A stretch of 64,000 nucleotides of DNA from Anaerolineae bacterium (GTDB lineage: Bacteria; Chloroflexota; Anaerolineae; Aggregatilineales; Phototrophicaceae), in assembly GCA_022821805.1 (NCBI GenBank), contig JAJECX010000017.1, positions 1 through 64,000 on the forward strand, given 5' to 3'. How positions within the stretch are numbered: the stretch's first letter is position 1; every line of letters begins with the position of its first letter. This document shows, in pieces, positions 45,659 to 53,695 of this stretch. The notes beneath the pieces were generated by a model, which saw only the letters and a program-made list of their open reading frames with translations, made no database searches and had not been told where the DNA came from. A program made the translations under genes and the position numbers.

Positions 45659-46585
45659 ATGGCAGAAGTCGGCATCATGCTTGAAGGATCGCGTGGTTTG
45701 AATTGGCCGCGCTGGCAGCGCCTGCTCCAAACCGCCGAGGATTGCGGCTTTCAATCCGTCTTCCGTTCCGATCACTTCACCAATCCCGCCGGCGAGAGCG
45801 ACCAGGATTCGCTTGAGCTGTGGATGTCGCTTGCTTATGCCGCCAGCCACACGCAGTCCATCGAGTTCGGTTCCTTGGTGGCGCCGGTCACCTTTCGCCA
45901 TCCGAGCATGCAGGCGCGCTATGCCGCCGCCATCGACGATCTCAGCGGCGGCCGGCTGGTGCTGGGCATGGGCGCCGGCTGGCAAGAGCGCGAGCATAAG
46001 AGGTTCGGCATTCCTTACTATGATTTCCCGACGCGCTACCAAATGCTTGAAGAATCGCTGCAAATGACACGGCTGCTGCTGCAGAGCGATACGCCCTGCG
46101 ACTTCAATGGCAAGTATTTCCAGCTAGAGGAGGCCATCATCCTGCCGCGTCCATCGCGGCCCGGCGGTCCCCCGATCCTGATTGGTGGCAACGGACCCCG
46201 GCGCACGCTGCCGCTGGTGGCGAAATACGCCGATGAATGGAACGCCGACGCGCTCGACGTCAATACGTACAGAGCGCGCCGCTCCATACTTGACGAACTT
46301 CTACGCGCTGAAGGACGCGCCGTTGATGATGTTAAGTATTCGCTGATGACAAGCGTCTACTACCGCCCGACGCAAGCGCAGTTGGACGCTTTTCTGCATG
46401 AATGCGGTGTAAGCAGCGAGGCGCGGGAAGCGGGCAAGATCATCGTCGGCACGGGGGCGGAAGTCGTGGATCAGCTGGCGGCGCGCTTCCAAGCGGGCGT
46501 CGACCGCGTCATGCTGCGCTGGCTGGAGCTGGACGACCTGGAAAACCTGGCGCTGCTGGCGCGCGATGTGCTGCCGCAGTTTTGA
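45659..46585 (+). CDS. LLM-class F420/FMN-dependent oxidoreductase
   Basis: 308-residue luciferase-like monooxygenase-fold oxidoreductase. It opens MAEVGIMLEGSRGLNWPRWQ and has ADEWNADALDVNTYRARRSI, AYAASHTQSIEFGSLVAPVT, SGGRLVLGMGAGWQEREHKR and RPGGPPILIGGNGPRRTLPL, the TIM-barrel signatures of F420-dependent enzymes (TIGR03560-like). It would reduce or oxidise an unknown substrate with F420 or FMN. Strong AAGGGAGG ribosome site. It lies between the two GxxExxY units; the second unit starts 28 bases after its stop. Confidence 0.87.
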   Translation: MAEVGIMLEGSRGLNWPRWQRLLQTAEDCGFQSVFRSDHFTNPAGESDQDSLELWMSLAYAASHTQSIEFGSLVAPVTFRHPSMQARYAAAIDDLSGGRLVLGMGAGWQEREHKRFGIPYYDFPTRYQMLEESLQMTRLLLQSDTPCDFNGKYFQLEEAIILPRPSRPGGPPILIGGNGPRRTLPLVAKYADEWNADALDVNTYRARRSILDELLRAEGRAVDDVKYSLMTSVYYRPTQAQLDAFLHECGVSSEAREAGKIIVGTGAEVVDQLAARFQAGVDRVMLRWLELDDLENLALLARDVLPQF

Positions 46586-46613
46586 TGTTTTTCCTTACTA
46601 CCTGAGGAAAAGC

Positions 46614-47121
46614 TTTACCACAGAGGAAACGAGGAAACACAGAGAACACAGAGGGATTGTGGAGTGGGCAATGCGCGATTCTGAAAAAGATCCGTTAACG
46701 CGTCGGATTATTGGGGCGGCGATGAATGTGCACAGCGAGTTTGGCGCCGGGCTGCTCGAAAGTGTGTACCAGAATGCCCTTTGCATCGAATTGAAGGCGC
46801 AAGGCATACACTATCGGGCGCAGCAAGCCATTGACATCAAGTATCGTGACCAGCATGTCGGGCATTTGATCGCCGATATCGTTGTCGAGGGGCGTGTAAT
46901 TCTTGAGCTTAAGTCGGTGGAAGAGTTAGAACCCATTCATACTGCCCAGTTAATCACCTATCTGAAAGCCACGGGAATCAAGAAAGGACTGCTTATCAAC
47001 TTCAACGTTCGTCACTTGCGGCACGGTATCAAACGCGTTGTGTATTGACGGGCAGATCCATTCCACAATTTCCTCTGTGACCTCTGTGACCTCTGTGTAT
47101 CCTCTTTTCCTCTGTGGTGAA
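46614..47121. mobile_element. TIR-bounded GxxExxY unit, copy 2
   Basis: A 508-base unit whose left end TTTACCACAGAGGAAACGAG and right end CCTCTTTTCCTCTGTGGTGAA are inverted repeats, 28 of 31 positions matching. The interior gene differs from copy 1 at about 10% of residues, so the copies are not recent duplicates of each other within this locus. The right end lies 22 bases before a fragment of mogA. Confidence 0.7.
46671..47048 (+). CDS. GxxExxY protein, PD-(D/E)XK-like, copy 2
   Basis: 125-residue near-copy of the protein at 45070-45447, with the same MRDSEKDPLTRRI start, FGAGLLESVYQNALCIELKA motif and IADIVVEGRVILELKSVEEL core. The eleven substitutions I count are mostly conservative and leave the D...ExK and GxxExxY residues intact, so both copies look under purifying selection. 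Expression signals are not obvious; the repeat DNA itself precedes the gene. Confidence 0.85.
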   Translation: MRDSEKDPLTRRIIGAAMNVHSEFGAGLLESVYQNALCIELKAQGIHYRAQQAIDIKYRDQHVGHLIADIVVEGRVILELKSVEELEPIHTAQLITYLKATGIKKGLLINFNVRHLRHGIKRVVY

Positions 47122-47143
47122 TCCTTACATCTTCCGCGCAATC

Positions 47144-47277
47144 TCAAGCCTTCGGCCGGAATGCCTTGATCCGGCTCTCATCCGTTGTCAGATAAGCGCT
47201 CTCGATCAGGTCAATGCAATACGGGATGGCCGGCATCACCGCATCCAGGAAATCGCGGATGGCACTTGGTTTGTATT
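47144..47277 (-). pseudogene. Duplicated 3' fragment of mogA
   Basis: About 134 bases encode the last roughly 45 residues of a MogA-like protein (SAIRDFLDAVMPAIPYCIDL, then TTDESRIKAFRPKA and a stop). They match the 3' end of the intact mogA at 48237-48370 at about 90% by eye. The upstream part is missing and the sequence departs abruptly near 47278. It is a truncated paralogue or a duplication product. Confidence 0.8.
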
Positions 47278-47418
47278 GCATCTGAACATGTGCTTGCACT
47301 TTGTGCATGAAAACTATAACTTGCGCTTTCATTTAAGCAATATATACGAAATCAGTGAGAAATTGCGGGCGTAAAAGTTTATTTCTGGTTGTAGATTCAA
47401 ACGGGAGGAGGCGAAACC

Positions 47419-48063
47419 ATGTACAAAATCGGCCGACATTGTTTGGTAACTGTGGCTATCGTTCTGGTAATGCTGTGTATGACTTCGGTTGCTCTTGCTA
47501 ACAGCGGAGCAAACAAGCTGGAGGAATTCGTCGACCGTCTAACGGCTAATCTCGCATCGTCGCAAGAAATTGAGGCCTTCATTACCAGTCTTTCGGACAG
47601 CGAAAGAGAATCCTTCGGGCTGTTACTTGCCAGCGCACTGCAAATACCCGTTCAACAGTGGCAGGATATGCTTGATGAGTCAACTCAATCTACCTCGACA
47701 CTATTCTACAGTAGTTCAGTGCTGCTTGGGCACGACCTGCATGCTCACAATCTTATCAGTTCCAAGCGCTGGTATGACAACGCGACAAAATGTGATGAGG
47801 ACAGCGATGTGGACAGGCTATTCGTCTACGGAATCAAATCCTCTAATTCGCGCAACTTTCGCTGGACCGCCCCAGAGTCCGGCCACTTGACCGCTATCAT
47901 GCTACTTGCGTACCATGCCGGCGGGAAGCCGGGTGTTAAGGGGATTTTGACCGGCGCTGAACTCCATGTCTGTATTGGAGATACAGTGGTAACAATCTTC
48001 AGTAACGAGACAATTTGGGGTCACAACTTTGTCGGCAGGCACCTCAAAGTCAGGGAGTATTAG
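47419..48063 (+). CDS. Secreted hypothetical protein
   Basis: 214-residue protein with a clear signal peptide (MYKIGRHCLVTVAIVLVMLC to SVALANSGA). The mature part has a helical section (LEEFVDRLTANLASSQEIEA, SLSDSERESFGLLLASALQI) and a C-terminal beta-rich portion with single Cys residues (WYDNATKCDEDSDVDRLFVY, GAELHVCIGDTVVTIF). The pair C...C suggests one disulfide. No family recognised. It is A+T-richer than the surroundings and followed after five bases by a small membrane protein gene, so an inserted two-gene cassette is likely. GGGAGGAGG ribosome site. Confidence 0.7.
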   Translation: MYKIGRHCLVTVAIVLVMLCMTSVALANSGANKLEEFVDRLTANLASSQEIEAFITSLSDSERESFGLLLASALQIPVQQWQDMLDESTQSTSTLFYSSSVLLGHDLHAHNLISSKRWYDNATKCDEDSDVDRLFVYGIKSSNSRNFRWTAPESGHLTAIMLLAYHAGGKPGVKGILTGAELHVCIGDTVVTIFSNETIWGHNFVGRHLKVREY

Positions 48064-48068
48064 CGAGC

Positions 48069-48236
48069 ATGAGCCATTTTGGGCGCAACGATGAAGGCGA
48101 CAAGTTCGGGCTGGCGTCCGCGATTGGCATCGCGCTTATTATATTGCCTTTGCTTTCGCCAATCCTGCTCATCCTCATACTCTTGAACCCTGTCATCTTT
48201 GAAGACGCGTATTTCATTCCGCCCGAAGCTGCTCCG
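48069..48236 (+). pseudogene. Small membrane protein, 3' end lost at junction with mogA
   Basis: A frame starts at an ATG with AGGGAG upstream, five bases after the preceding stop. It encodes MSHFGRNDEGDKFGLASAIG and a strong membrane segment (IALIILPLLSPILLILILLN). From about 48237 the frame continues for 190 more codons as the antisense of mogA, with no coding character. The natural C-terminus was therefore probably replaced at the rearrangement boundary. Confidence 0.55.
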
Positions 48237-48767
48237 TTACTTCCCCTTCGGCCGGAAAGCCTTGACCCGACTCTCATCCGTCGTCAGATAAGCGCCCTCG
48301 ATCAGGTCAATGCAATACGGGATGGCCGGCATCACCGCATCCAGGCAATCGCGGATGGCGCTTGGCTTGCCAGGCAGATTGACAATCAAAGCTTTGCCGC
48401 GCACCCCCGCCGTCTGCCGCGAGAGGATCGCCGTCGGCACGTATTGCAGCGAGACCTGCCGCATCAGCTCGCCGAAGCCGGGCATCATCTTCTCGCAGAC
48501 CGCCTCTGTCGCCTCCGGCGTGATATCGCGCACCGCCGGCCCAGTGCCGCCGGTCGTCACCACCAGGCTGCAGCCGCGCTCATCGACCAGTTCAATCAGC
48601 GCCGCCTGAATCGCGTCCAGCTCATCGGGCACGACCACGGATTCTGGCGTCCATTCGTTGGTCAGCGCCTCGCTCATATATTCCTGAATCGCCGGTCCGC
48701 CGAGGTCTTCGTAGACGCCGCGGTAAGCGCGGTCGGAGACGGTGACTATGCCGATTCTCGCCGTCAT
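48237..48767 (-). CDS. mogA: Molybdopterin adenylyltransferase / MoaB-MogA family
   Basis: 176-residue MogA/MoaB-fold enzyme of molybdenum-cofactor synthesis, which adenylates molybdopterin before metal insertion. Seen are MTARIGIVTVSDRAYRGVYE at the N-terminus, the nucleotide-binding LVVTTGGTGPAVRDITPEAT (near 70-90), and the conserved GFGELMRQVSLQYVPTAILS and LIVNLPGKPSAIRDCLDAVM. ATG start with GGGAGGGG upstream. A truncated duplicate of its 3' end lies at 47144-47277. No other moa/moe genes are in the window. Confidence 0.88.
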   Translation of the reverse strand: MTARIGIVTVSDRAYRGVYEDLGGPAIQEYMSEALTNEWTPESVVVPDELDAIQAALIELVDERGCSLVVTTGGTGPAVRDITPEATEAVCEKMMPGFGELMRQVSLQYVPTAILSRQTAGVRGKALIVNLPGKPSAIRDCLDAVMPAIPYCIDLIEGAYLTTDESRVKAFRPKGK

Positions 48768-48845
48768 GCGGGCTTCCCCTCCCATAGTAGAATTGCCCTA
48801 TCTTAGCTATACTGGCGCCGTTTAGACAGTAGGAGCGCGAGAACA

Positions 48846-49265
48846 ATGAGCGAACACGGGGATCTACGAGCGCTGGTCGAGGGCGATGATGGCATCAGCG
48901 TTTTGCGCGGCGGCGGAAAAAAGCGCGATTGGAACGGCATCCACTACAAGACCGGCTTGTCGAGCAAGAATGTCAAGGCCAAGGAGCTTTCGATCAATGT
49001 CGCCACCATCCCGCCCGGCGGCGTCGCCTACGCCCATATCCACGTCGATTTTGAGGTGATGCTTTACATCCTCGAAGGCGATGTGCGCCATGAATACGGC
49101 GATGGCTGCAAGCAAGTGGTGGATAATAGCGCTGGCGATTTCATCTTCATCGAACCGGGCATCCCGCACGAGGTCTTCAATCTGAGCGACAGCGAGCCGG
49201 TCGTTGCTTTCGTCGCCCGCTCAACGGCGGACGAGTGGGACAAGATCATCCCCTACGAGCGCTAG
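48846..49265 (+). CDS. Cupin-domain protein
   Basis: 139-residue single-domain cupin. The metal-binding histidines lie in the first cupin motif (VAYAHIHVDFEVMLYILEGD, an H-x-H-x(n)-E form) and the second (IFIEPGIPHEVFNLSDSEPV). Small cupins of this kind include dioxygenases, isomerases and sugar epimerases; the reaction is unknown. Divergent from mogA with a -10-like TATACT at 48808-48813 in the 78-base spacer. Downstream lies a degraded XRE regulator. Confidence 0.82.
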   Translation: MSEHGDLRALVEGDDGISVLRGGGKKRDWNGIHYKTGLSSKNVKAKELSINVATIPPGGVAYAHIHVDFEVMLYILEGDVRHEYGDGCKQVVDNSAGDFIFIEPGIPHEVFNLSDSEPVVAFVARSTADEWDKIIPYER

Positions 49266-49409
49266 GCGGGTTAGTCCTCTTCTCCTGCGCAGTAGTGTTG
49301 GCGCAGGCTGTCTAAAGAAGTCTGTTAGCGTTGTGAAGATTTCGTCGGCAACCCGAACGGTTGATTTCGAGTCTAGCACGAAAAACTTTACTGCCTTCTG
49401 GTACTCTTT

Positions 49410-49623
49410 CTCGTTTCTTGGGCTTTCTCAGGAGAAACTCGCTTTTCGCTGTGGCAGCCATCCGAACTATATTGGAGAAATCGAGCGGGACGAGAAATCC
49501 CCCTCGTGACACATCGTCTTTGCTCTCGCGGAAGCGCTGGACATGGAAGCATCTGACCTGGTGAGAATGGCGGAAGAACATAAGTTTGTCTCCGGACTTG
49601 AACCAAGCCTCTGTACAAACTAG
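49410..49623 (+). pseudogene. Degraded XRE-family transcriptional regulator
   Basis: LGLSQEKLAFRCGSHPNYIG followed by EIERDEKSPS forms the middle of an HTH_3 domain. It is interrupted by an in-frame TGA at 49507-49509, after which AEALDMEASDLVRMAEEHKF continues in the same frame to TAG at 49621-49623. The N-terminal helices upstream are not recognisable. One nonsense change and loss of the beginning mark it as a pseudogene. Confidence 0.7.
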
Positions 49624-49635
49624 AATGTCCCGATC

Positions 49636-50082
49636 ATGTATGGTAAAATTAGATATAGGTTGCGACGCTGGCGTCGTAAACGTTCGGGTCTATCTGGTAC
49701 GAAGGCAATGTCTGGTGCATTGCCATTGGAGATGATAGTTGCGCGACAGGAGCAAGGCAAGCCATTCATTGGCTCGTATGCTGAACTCCGAAGGGAAAGA
49801 TTGTTGGTCATGATTAATGCGGCAAAAGAGAAGTGGGATACGATTCTTATTCTCGTAGTCTTGCTCGGCGGACTAATAGGCATTATCAATCCTCGTTCTG
49901 ACGCAATTGAAAACAGGCTGGGGCGACTTGAGAAAGCGGCAAGTGACAATGATAAAGCTATTGTGCAAATCGAGAACAAATTTGACAACTTGGCCGACAT
50001 GATGATAGTGGCTCATACCAACGGCGAAGTCACCGAAGAAGAGCTACGAGCTATCTGGGAGCGCGTCGTCGAAGGAAATTAA
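49636..50082 (+). CDS. Membrane-anchored coiled-coil hypothetical protein
   Basis: 148 residues with a basic N-terminus (MYGKIRYRLRRWRRKRSGLS), one membrane segment (TILILVVLLGGLIGIINPRS, near residues 70-90), and a C-terminal heptad-rich tail (AIENRLGRLEKAASDNDKAI). No family recognised. It starts at an ATG within an A+T-rich region. The stop is followed by a 68-base spacer before the convergent cysteine synthase gene. It may belong to the decayed regulator region on its left. Confidence 0.55.
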   Translation: MYGKIRYRLRRWRRKRSGLSGTKAMSGALPLEMIVARQEQGKPFIGSYAELRRERLLVMINAAKEKWDTILILVVLLGGLIGIINPRSDAIENRLGRLEKAASDNDKAIVQIENKFDNLADMMIVAHTNGEVTEEELRAIWERVVEGN

Positions 50083-50150
50083 ATCACAGCGGACAGGCTG
50101 ATACCTTCGTACGTAGTTCCCACCCGAATAGTCTCTCTGGCGAATAATAA

Positions 50151-51116
50151 CTATCCCCGCCAGAAAGCCTCGCTCAAATACTTGTACGCATTGTCCGGGA
50201 ACAGCGTCACCACCGTGCCGCTCTGCTCGCGCTCGGCCAGACCTTCTGCCACGCGCAGAGCGCCGATCATCGCCGCCGCCGAGCTGATGCCGACCAGATA
50301 GCCCTCTTCCCGCGCCAGCCGCAGCGCCATCGCGTGCGCCTCCTCCGTGCGCACCGAAAGCGCCATATCGGCGAAGTTCGCCTCGAAGATGGCCGGTCGA
50401 ATCGCCGATTCCATGTGCTTCAGCCCTTCCAACCCGTGGAATGGCGAATCCGGCTCGACCGAGACGATCCGCACGTCGGCGCTGTGCTCCTTGAGGCGGC
50501 GCCCCGCGCCCATCAAGGTGCCGCTGGTGCCCAAGCCGGCGACGAAGTGCGTGACTTGTCCCTTCGTCTGCCGCCAGATTTCAGCGCCCGTGCCCTGATA
50601 ATGCGCCTGCCAATTGGCCGGATTGCCGTATTGATCGGCGTAAAAGTAGCGGTCTGGCTCGCGGGCGGCCAAGGCTTGCACCGCCTGGATTGCGCCGTCC
50701 GAACCTTCCAGCGGATCGGTAAAGACGAGGTCGACATCGTAAGCGCGCAGAATGGCAACGCGCTCGGGACTGACATTCTCCGGCAGGAAGAGCTTGACCC
50801 GGTAATCCTTGGCCGCGCCGATCATGGCGTAGGCGATGCCGGTATTCCCGCTGGTGCTGTCGAGGATGGTTTTGCCGCGTTGCAGCGCGCCATTGGCTTC
50901 GGCGCTGCGGATGATGCCGTAAGCAGCGCGGTCTTTGACGCTGCCGCCCGGGTTCTGCCATTCCGCTTTTGCCAGCACACGGACATCGGCTGGCAGATGT
51001 TTCGTTACGCGCCGGAAGCTGAGCAGGGGCGTATTGCCGATTTGCCGCTCGATATTCCGTGCGGCGTCATCGGTCTCGATTTCCGATTCAAGCTCGGTTT
51101 TCACTAGGGTGGTCAT
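50151..51116 (-). CDS. Cysteine synthase / beta-substituted alanine synthase (CysM type)
   Basis: 321-residue fold-type II PLP enzyme making cysteine from O-acetylserine or O-phosphoserine and sulfide or thiosulfate. Cofactor Lys is in AEWQNPGGSVKDRAAYGIIR (near 57); the substrate loop is LDSTSGNTGIAYAMIGAAKD (near 85), PLP-phosphate loop GLGTSGTLMGAGRRL (near 195), and a C-terminal GYLVGISSAAAMIGALRVA (near 280). The start is the ATG at 51116. No partner serine acetyltransferase or sulfur genes adjoin it. CysM versus CysK specificity is uncertain; cystathionine beta-synthase is less likely at this length. Confidence 0.87.
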   Translation of the reverse strand: MTTLVKTELESEIETDDAARNIERQIGNTPLLSFRRVTKHLPADVRVLAKAEWQNPGGSVKDRAAYGIIRSAEANGALQRGKTILDSTSGNTGIAYAMIGAAKDYRVKLFLPENVSPERVAILRAYDVDLVFTDPLEGSDGAIQAVQALAAREPDRYFYADQYGNPANWQAHYQGTGAEIWRQTKGQVTHFVAGLGTSGTLMGAGRRLKEHSADVRIVSVEPDSPFHGLEGLKHMESAIRPAIFEANFADMALSVRTEEAHAMALRLAREEGYLVGISSAAAMIGALRVAEGLAEREQSGTVVTLFPDNAYKYLSEAFWRG

Positions 51117-51428
51117 TTGATTCTCGCCGCCGGTCGACCTCGCAATTCAGCAAAAAAGCCAACCTGCAAGTCTGCGCGCCACATGGGCTCCCGTTTTGCG
51201 GCGCCGCGCCTTCTTGCCAGTTGACTTCGCGTCTCAGTCTCAGATGCTGTTGGCTCTTAGCTCAGGCGGTTAAGCTCCCTTCCCAAGGCAACAACAACAG
51301 CATGGGCATTCGGTTCTTCGCATCTGGATCCCCAGATTCATCTGCAGTTGAGGAAGAGCATAGCGACTTAGGCGCTGTCTGTCAACTTCGCGTCCAGGTG
51401 ACGCTTTCCACCGCTTTGCTCTTGCAGG
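51117..51428. other. 312-base intergenic region
   Basis: Spacer between the cysteine synthase start and the end of the following minus-strand membrane gene. No open frame with coding character, terminator hairpin or repeat was recognised. Confidence 0.4.
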
Positions 51429-53633
51429 TCATTCGTTTTGGTCTTCAGCAGGCGCGATGAAATGGAGTGCCGGCAACTCCAGCATATTCTCGGGGTAGGG
51501 CGCGGAAAGCCGCTGCAGGATGCCCTCGTTATACCAGCCGACATAAATGTTGTGCTCATTCCTGTATTCTTCCGGCAGGCCGAATTCATGCCGCGTAATG
51601 AAGCGCTCGCCGACATTGAGAAATTCCAGGCGTACTTGCGGCACATCGTCCGCCTGTGTCAGTATTTCGAAGGGCGAGCCAGGCTGGAATCGTTCTTGCA
51701 GTACGATGGCGAAGACGCGCAAATCGCCGCCGATTTCGCCCGTAAGCTGCCACTCTAATTCCAATACGCGCCCCTTGCTGAAGCGCCAGGCTTCCAGGCG
51801 GATAGCATCGCCAAAGACCGTGTCGTCCGCTATGGAGTCAACGCCGAGGCGCTCATCAACCGCCGAATCAATGAATGCGCCAATCGGGACGGTGTAAGCG
51901 TCGGACCGCTCGCCCGATTCCAGCAGCGGACGGATATCCGACCCATTTGGATACGTATACCAGCCAATATGCAGTTGCACACTGTCAACGCCCTGTGCAT
52001 TCTCCGGTAGCTGCATGATATAGTCGTCGCGATAGATGGCGTCGGCCTCCCACCAGGTTGTCGGCAAGGTTCCCCAACCGGGGAAACTGTCGAAGGTCGC
52101 CAGTGATTCGCCGCTGGAATCGATCAAGCTGATGAAGAGCGCATGAGGCTCTTCTGTTGGCTTCAGCGGCTGCCAATACAAGGTGAGCGGAATCTCGTCG
52201 CCGGGCGACCAGCGCGCCGGCGCTGGGATCTGGTGCCCGATCAAGCTGATGTCGCCCCAACGCGCGTAGCTGCGCACAGCGGAATCGGGCAGTCGCTCCA
52301 CCTGTGGCGGGTGATCGTATTGCGGAATGATGTAGACAATCGGCGCGGCGACGCTAAAAGCGAACATCGGCAGGGCGATCAACAGCGACGGCAGCCGCAA
52401 GGCGCATAAGCCGAGCGCCAGCAGAATGCTGATTGATGTCACATAAGGGAAAAGCAAGCGCCCGGTGCTGGCTGTCGTCTGTAGCGTCCACCAAATAAGT
52501 GTGGCGCCGCCAATTGCGAGAAAGAACGCCAGGAAGGCGGTAGCGGACAGCAGGAAGGCATTGCGGCGGCGCTTCGCAAAAAGGACGAAGAGCCCGACTG
52601 CGCCAATCAGCGAGAGCGCGTCCATCAGCAGATAATGGATGCGATTCGTCAGAATGCTGAAGGCGCCAAAGAGACCCCAATAACTGATGCGCAAGCCTTC
52701 GAACTCATCCAGCAGGAGCCGCGGCAGGCTCATCGTCCGCCGGCCGAAATGGTCGAGCATGGCGCCCGTGCCAAAAAGATCGCCATATAGCGAAAGATTG
52801 CGCAGGAACCACCAGCCCGCCAGCGGCAACAATGCCAGCGTGATCGAACCGATAAGCACGACGAAACCGCGCCGGTCGCCCGTCCGCCGCAGCAGCCACA
52901 AGCCGGCCACCGCCACCACCGGCGCCAGCGCCAAACCGCTGAGCTTGGACAGGGTCGCCAGCGCGATCAGCAGCGCCAGCGCGACGCTGCGCCGCGTCTC
53001 AAAGCCATGCCGCAGGGTCAGCAGCGCCAGCCAGCACGCCAGCGACGACAAAGTGGTCACAAGCACATCATTGCTGACTGAAGTGGATATGAAGAGGAAC
53101 ATCGGGTTGAATGCAGTCAGTGATGTCGCCAGCAATGCCAATCCGGACTGCGCCGGCATCACCGTCCGCGCCGACTGATAAACCGCGGCCACCGTCACCG
53201 TTGCCATGCCCAAGGTCAGCAGTCGTATCACATAAAGCGCCAACGACGTTCCGCCGAGATCGGGCGGGTAGGGCTGGCGATAGAAGACCACATTGCGGTT
53301 GCCCAAATGTTTCGGATACCCTTTGGACACATAAGGATTTTGCTGAAAATAGTCATCAAAATCCGACGTGTCGAAGGCTGACCAGACCAAGGACATCAGC
53401 AGATAATAGAGCGGCGGCTGGCTGCCCTCCTGCGCATAGAGGAATTCGTGTTCGGCCGACTGAACGGGGAGCGTTCCGGTCTCGGCAATCCACTTTATGA
53501 CGCCGACATGCGCGACAGTGTCGGAAGCCTCAAAATGGGGTGCGCTGTAGAGATATAACAACCCGACGCAAAAGAATGCCAGCGGTAGCAGCCAGCGGAA
53601 GGGCAGCCCTCGCCAGTTCTTTAGGAATCTCAT
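51429..53633 (-). CDS. Integral-membrane glycosyltransferase-like protein (DUF2142/ArnT type)
   Basis: 734-residue polytopic protein. It starts with a membrane segment (RWLLPLAFFCVGLLYLYSAP), then an extracellular loop with HFEASDTVAHVGVIKWIAET, which has the acidic residue pattern of the GT-C family. About 11 more membrane segments follow, up to about residue 450. The C-terminal 280 residues form a soluble extracytoplasmic beta-rich domain (PARWSPGDEIPLTLYWQPLK, GSPFEILTQADDVPQVRLEF). Acceptor unknown; such proteins modify surface glycans. It is the only gene of its unit and faces the fibronectin-type gene upstream. Confidence 0.8.
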   Translation of the reverse strand: MRFLKNWRGLPFRWLLPLAFFCVGLLYLYSAPHFEASDTVAHVGVIKWIAETGTLPVQSAEHEFLYAQEGSQPPLYYLLMSLVWSAFDTSDFDDYFQQNPYVSKGYPKHLGNRNVVFYRQPYPPDLGGTSLALYVIRLLTLGMATVTVAAVYQSARTVMPAQSGLALLATSLTAFNPMFLFISTSVSNDVLVTTLSSLACWLALLTLRHGFETRRSVALALLIALATLSKLSGLALAPVVAVAGLWLLRRTGDRRGFVVLIGSITLALLPLAGWWFLRNLSLYGDLFGTGAMLDHFGRRTMSLPRLLLDEFEGLRISYWGLFGAFSILTNRIHYLLMDALSLIGAVGLFVLFAKRRRNAFLLSATAFLAFFLAIGGATLIWWTLQTTASTGRLLFPYVTSISILLALGLCALRLPSLLIALPMFAFSVAAPIVYIIPQYDHPPQVERLPDSAVRSYARWGDISLIGHQIPAPARWSPGDEIPLTLYWQPLKPTEEPHALFISLIDSSGESLATFDSFPGWGTLPTTWWEADAIYRDDYIMQLPENAQGVDSVQLHIGWYTYPNGSDIRPLLESGERSDAYTVPIGAFIDSAVDERLGVDSIADDTVFGDAIRLEAWRFSKGRVLELEWQLTGEIGGDLRVFAIVLQERFQPGSPFEILTQADDVPQVRLEFLNVGERFITRHEFGLPEEYRNEHNIYVGWYNEGILQRLSAPYPENMLELPALHFIAPAEDQNE

Positions 53634-53695
53634 CTGAAACTCGCGATGTATTTGGCTTCGATTGCATCAATTCAATTGTCGCATGATTGTTGTCA

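Noticed and set aside
47114..47374. A plus-strand frame covering the mogA fragment
   Set aside because: Antisense of the mogA 3' remnant.
48237..48806. Continuation of the small membrane protein frame to 48806
   Set aside because: From 48237 it is antisense to mogA and has no coding character.
51059..51460. A plus-strand frame spanning the cysteine synthase end and its spacer
   Set aside because: Composition is not protein-like and it overlaps the known gene.
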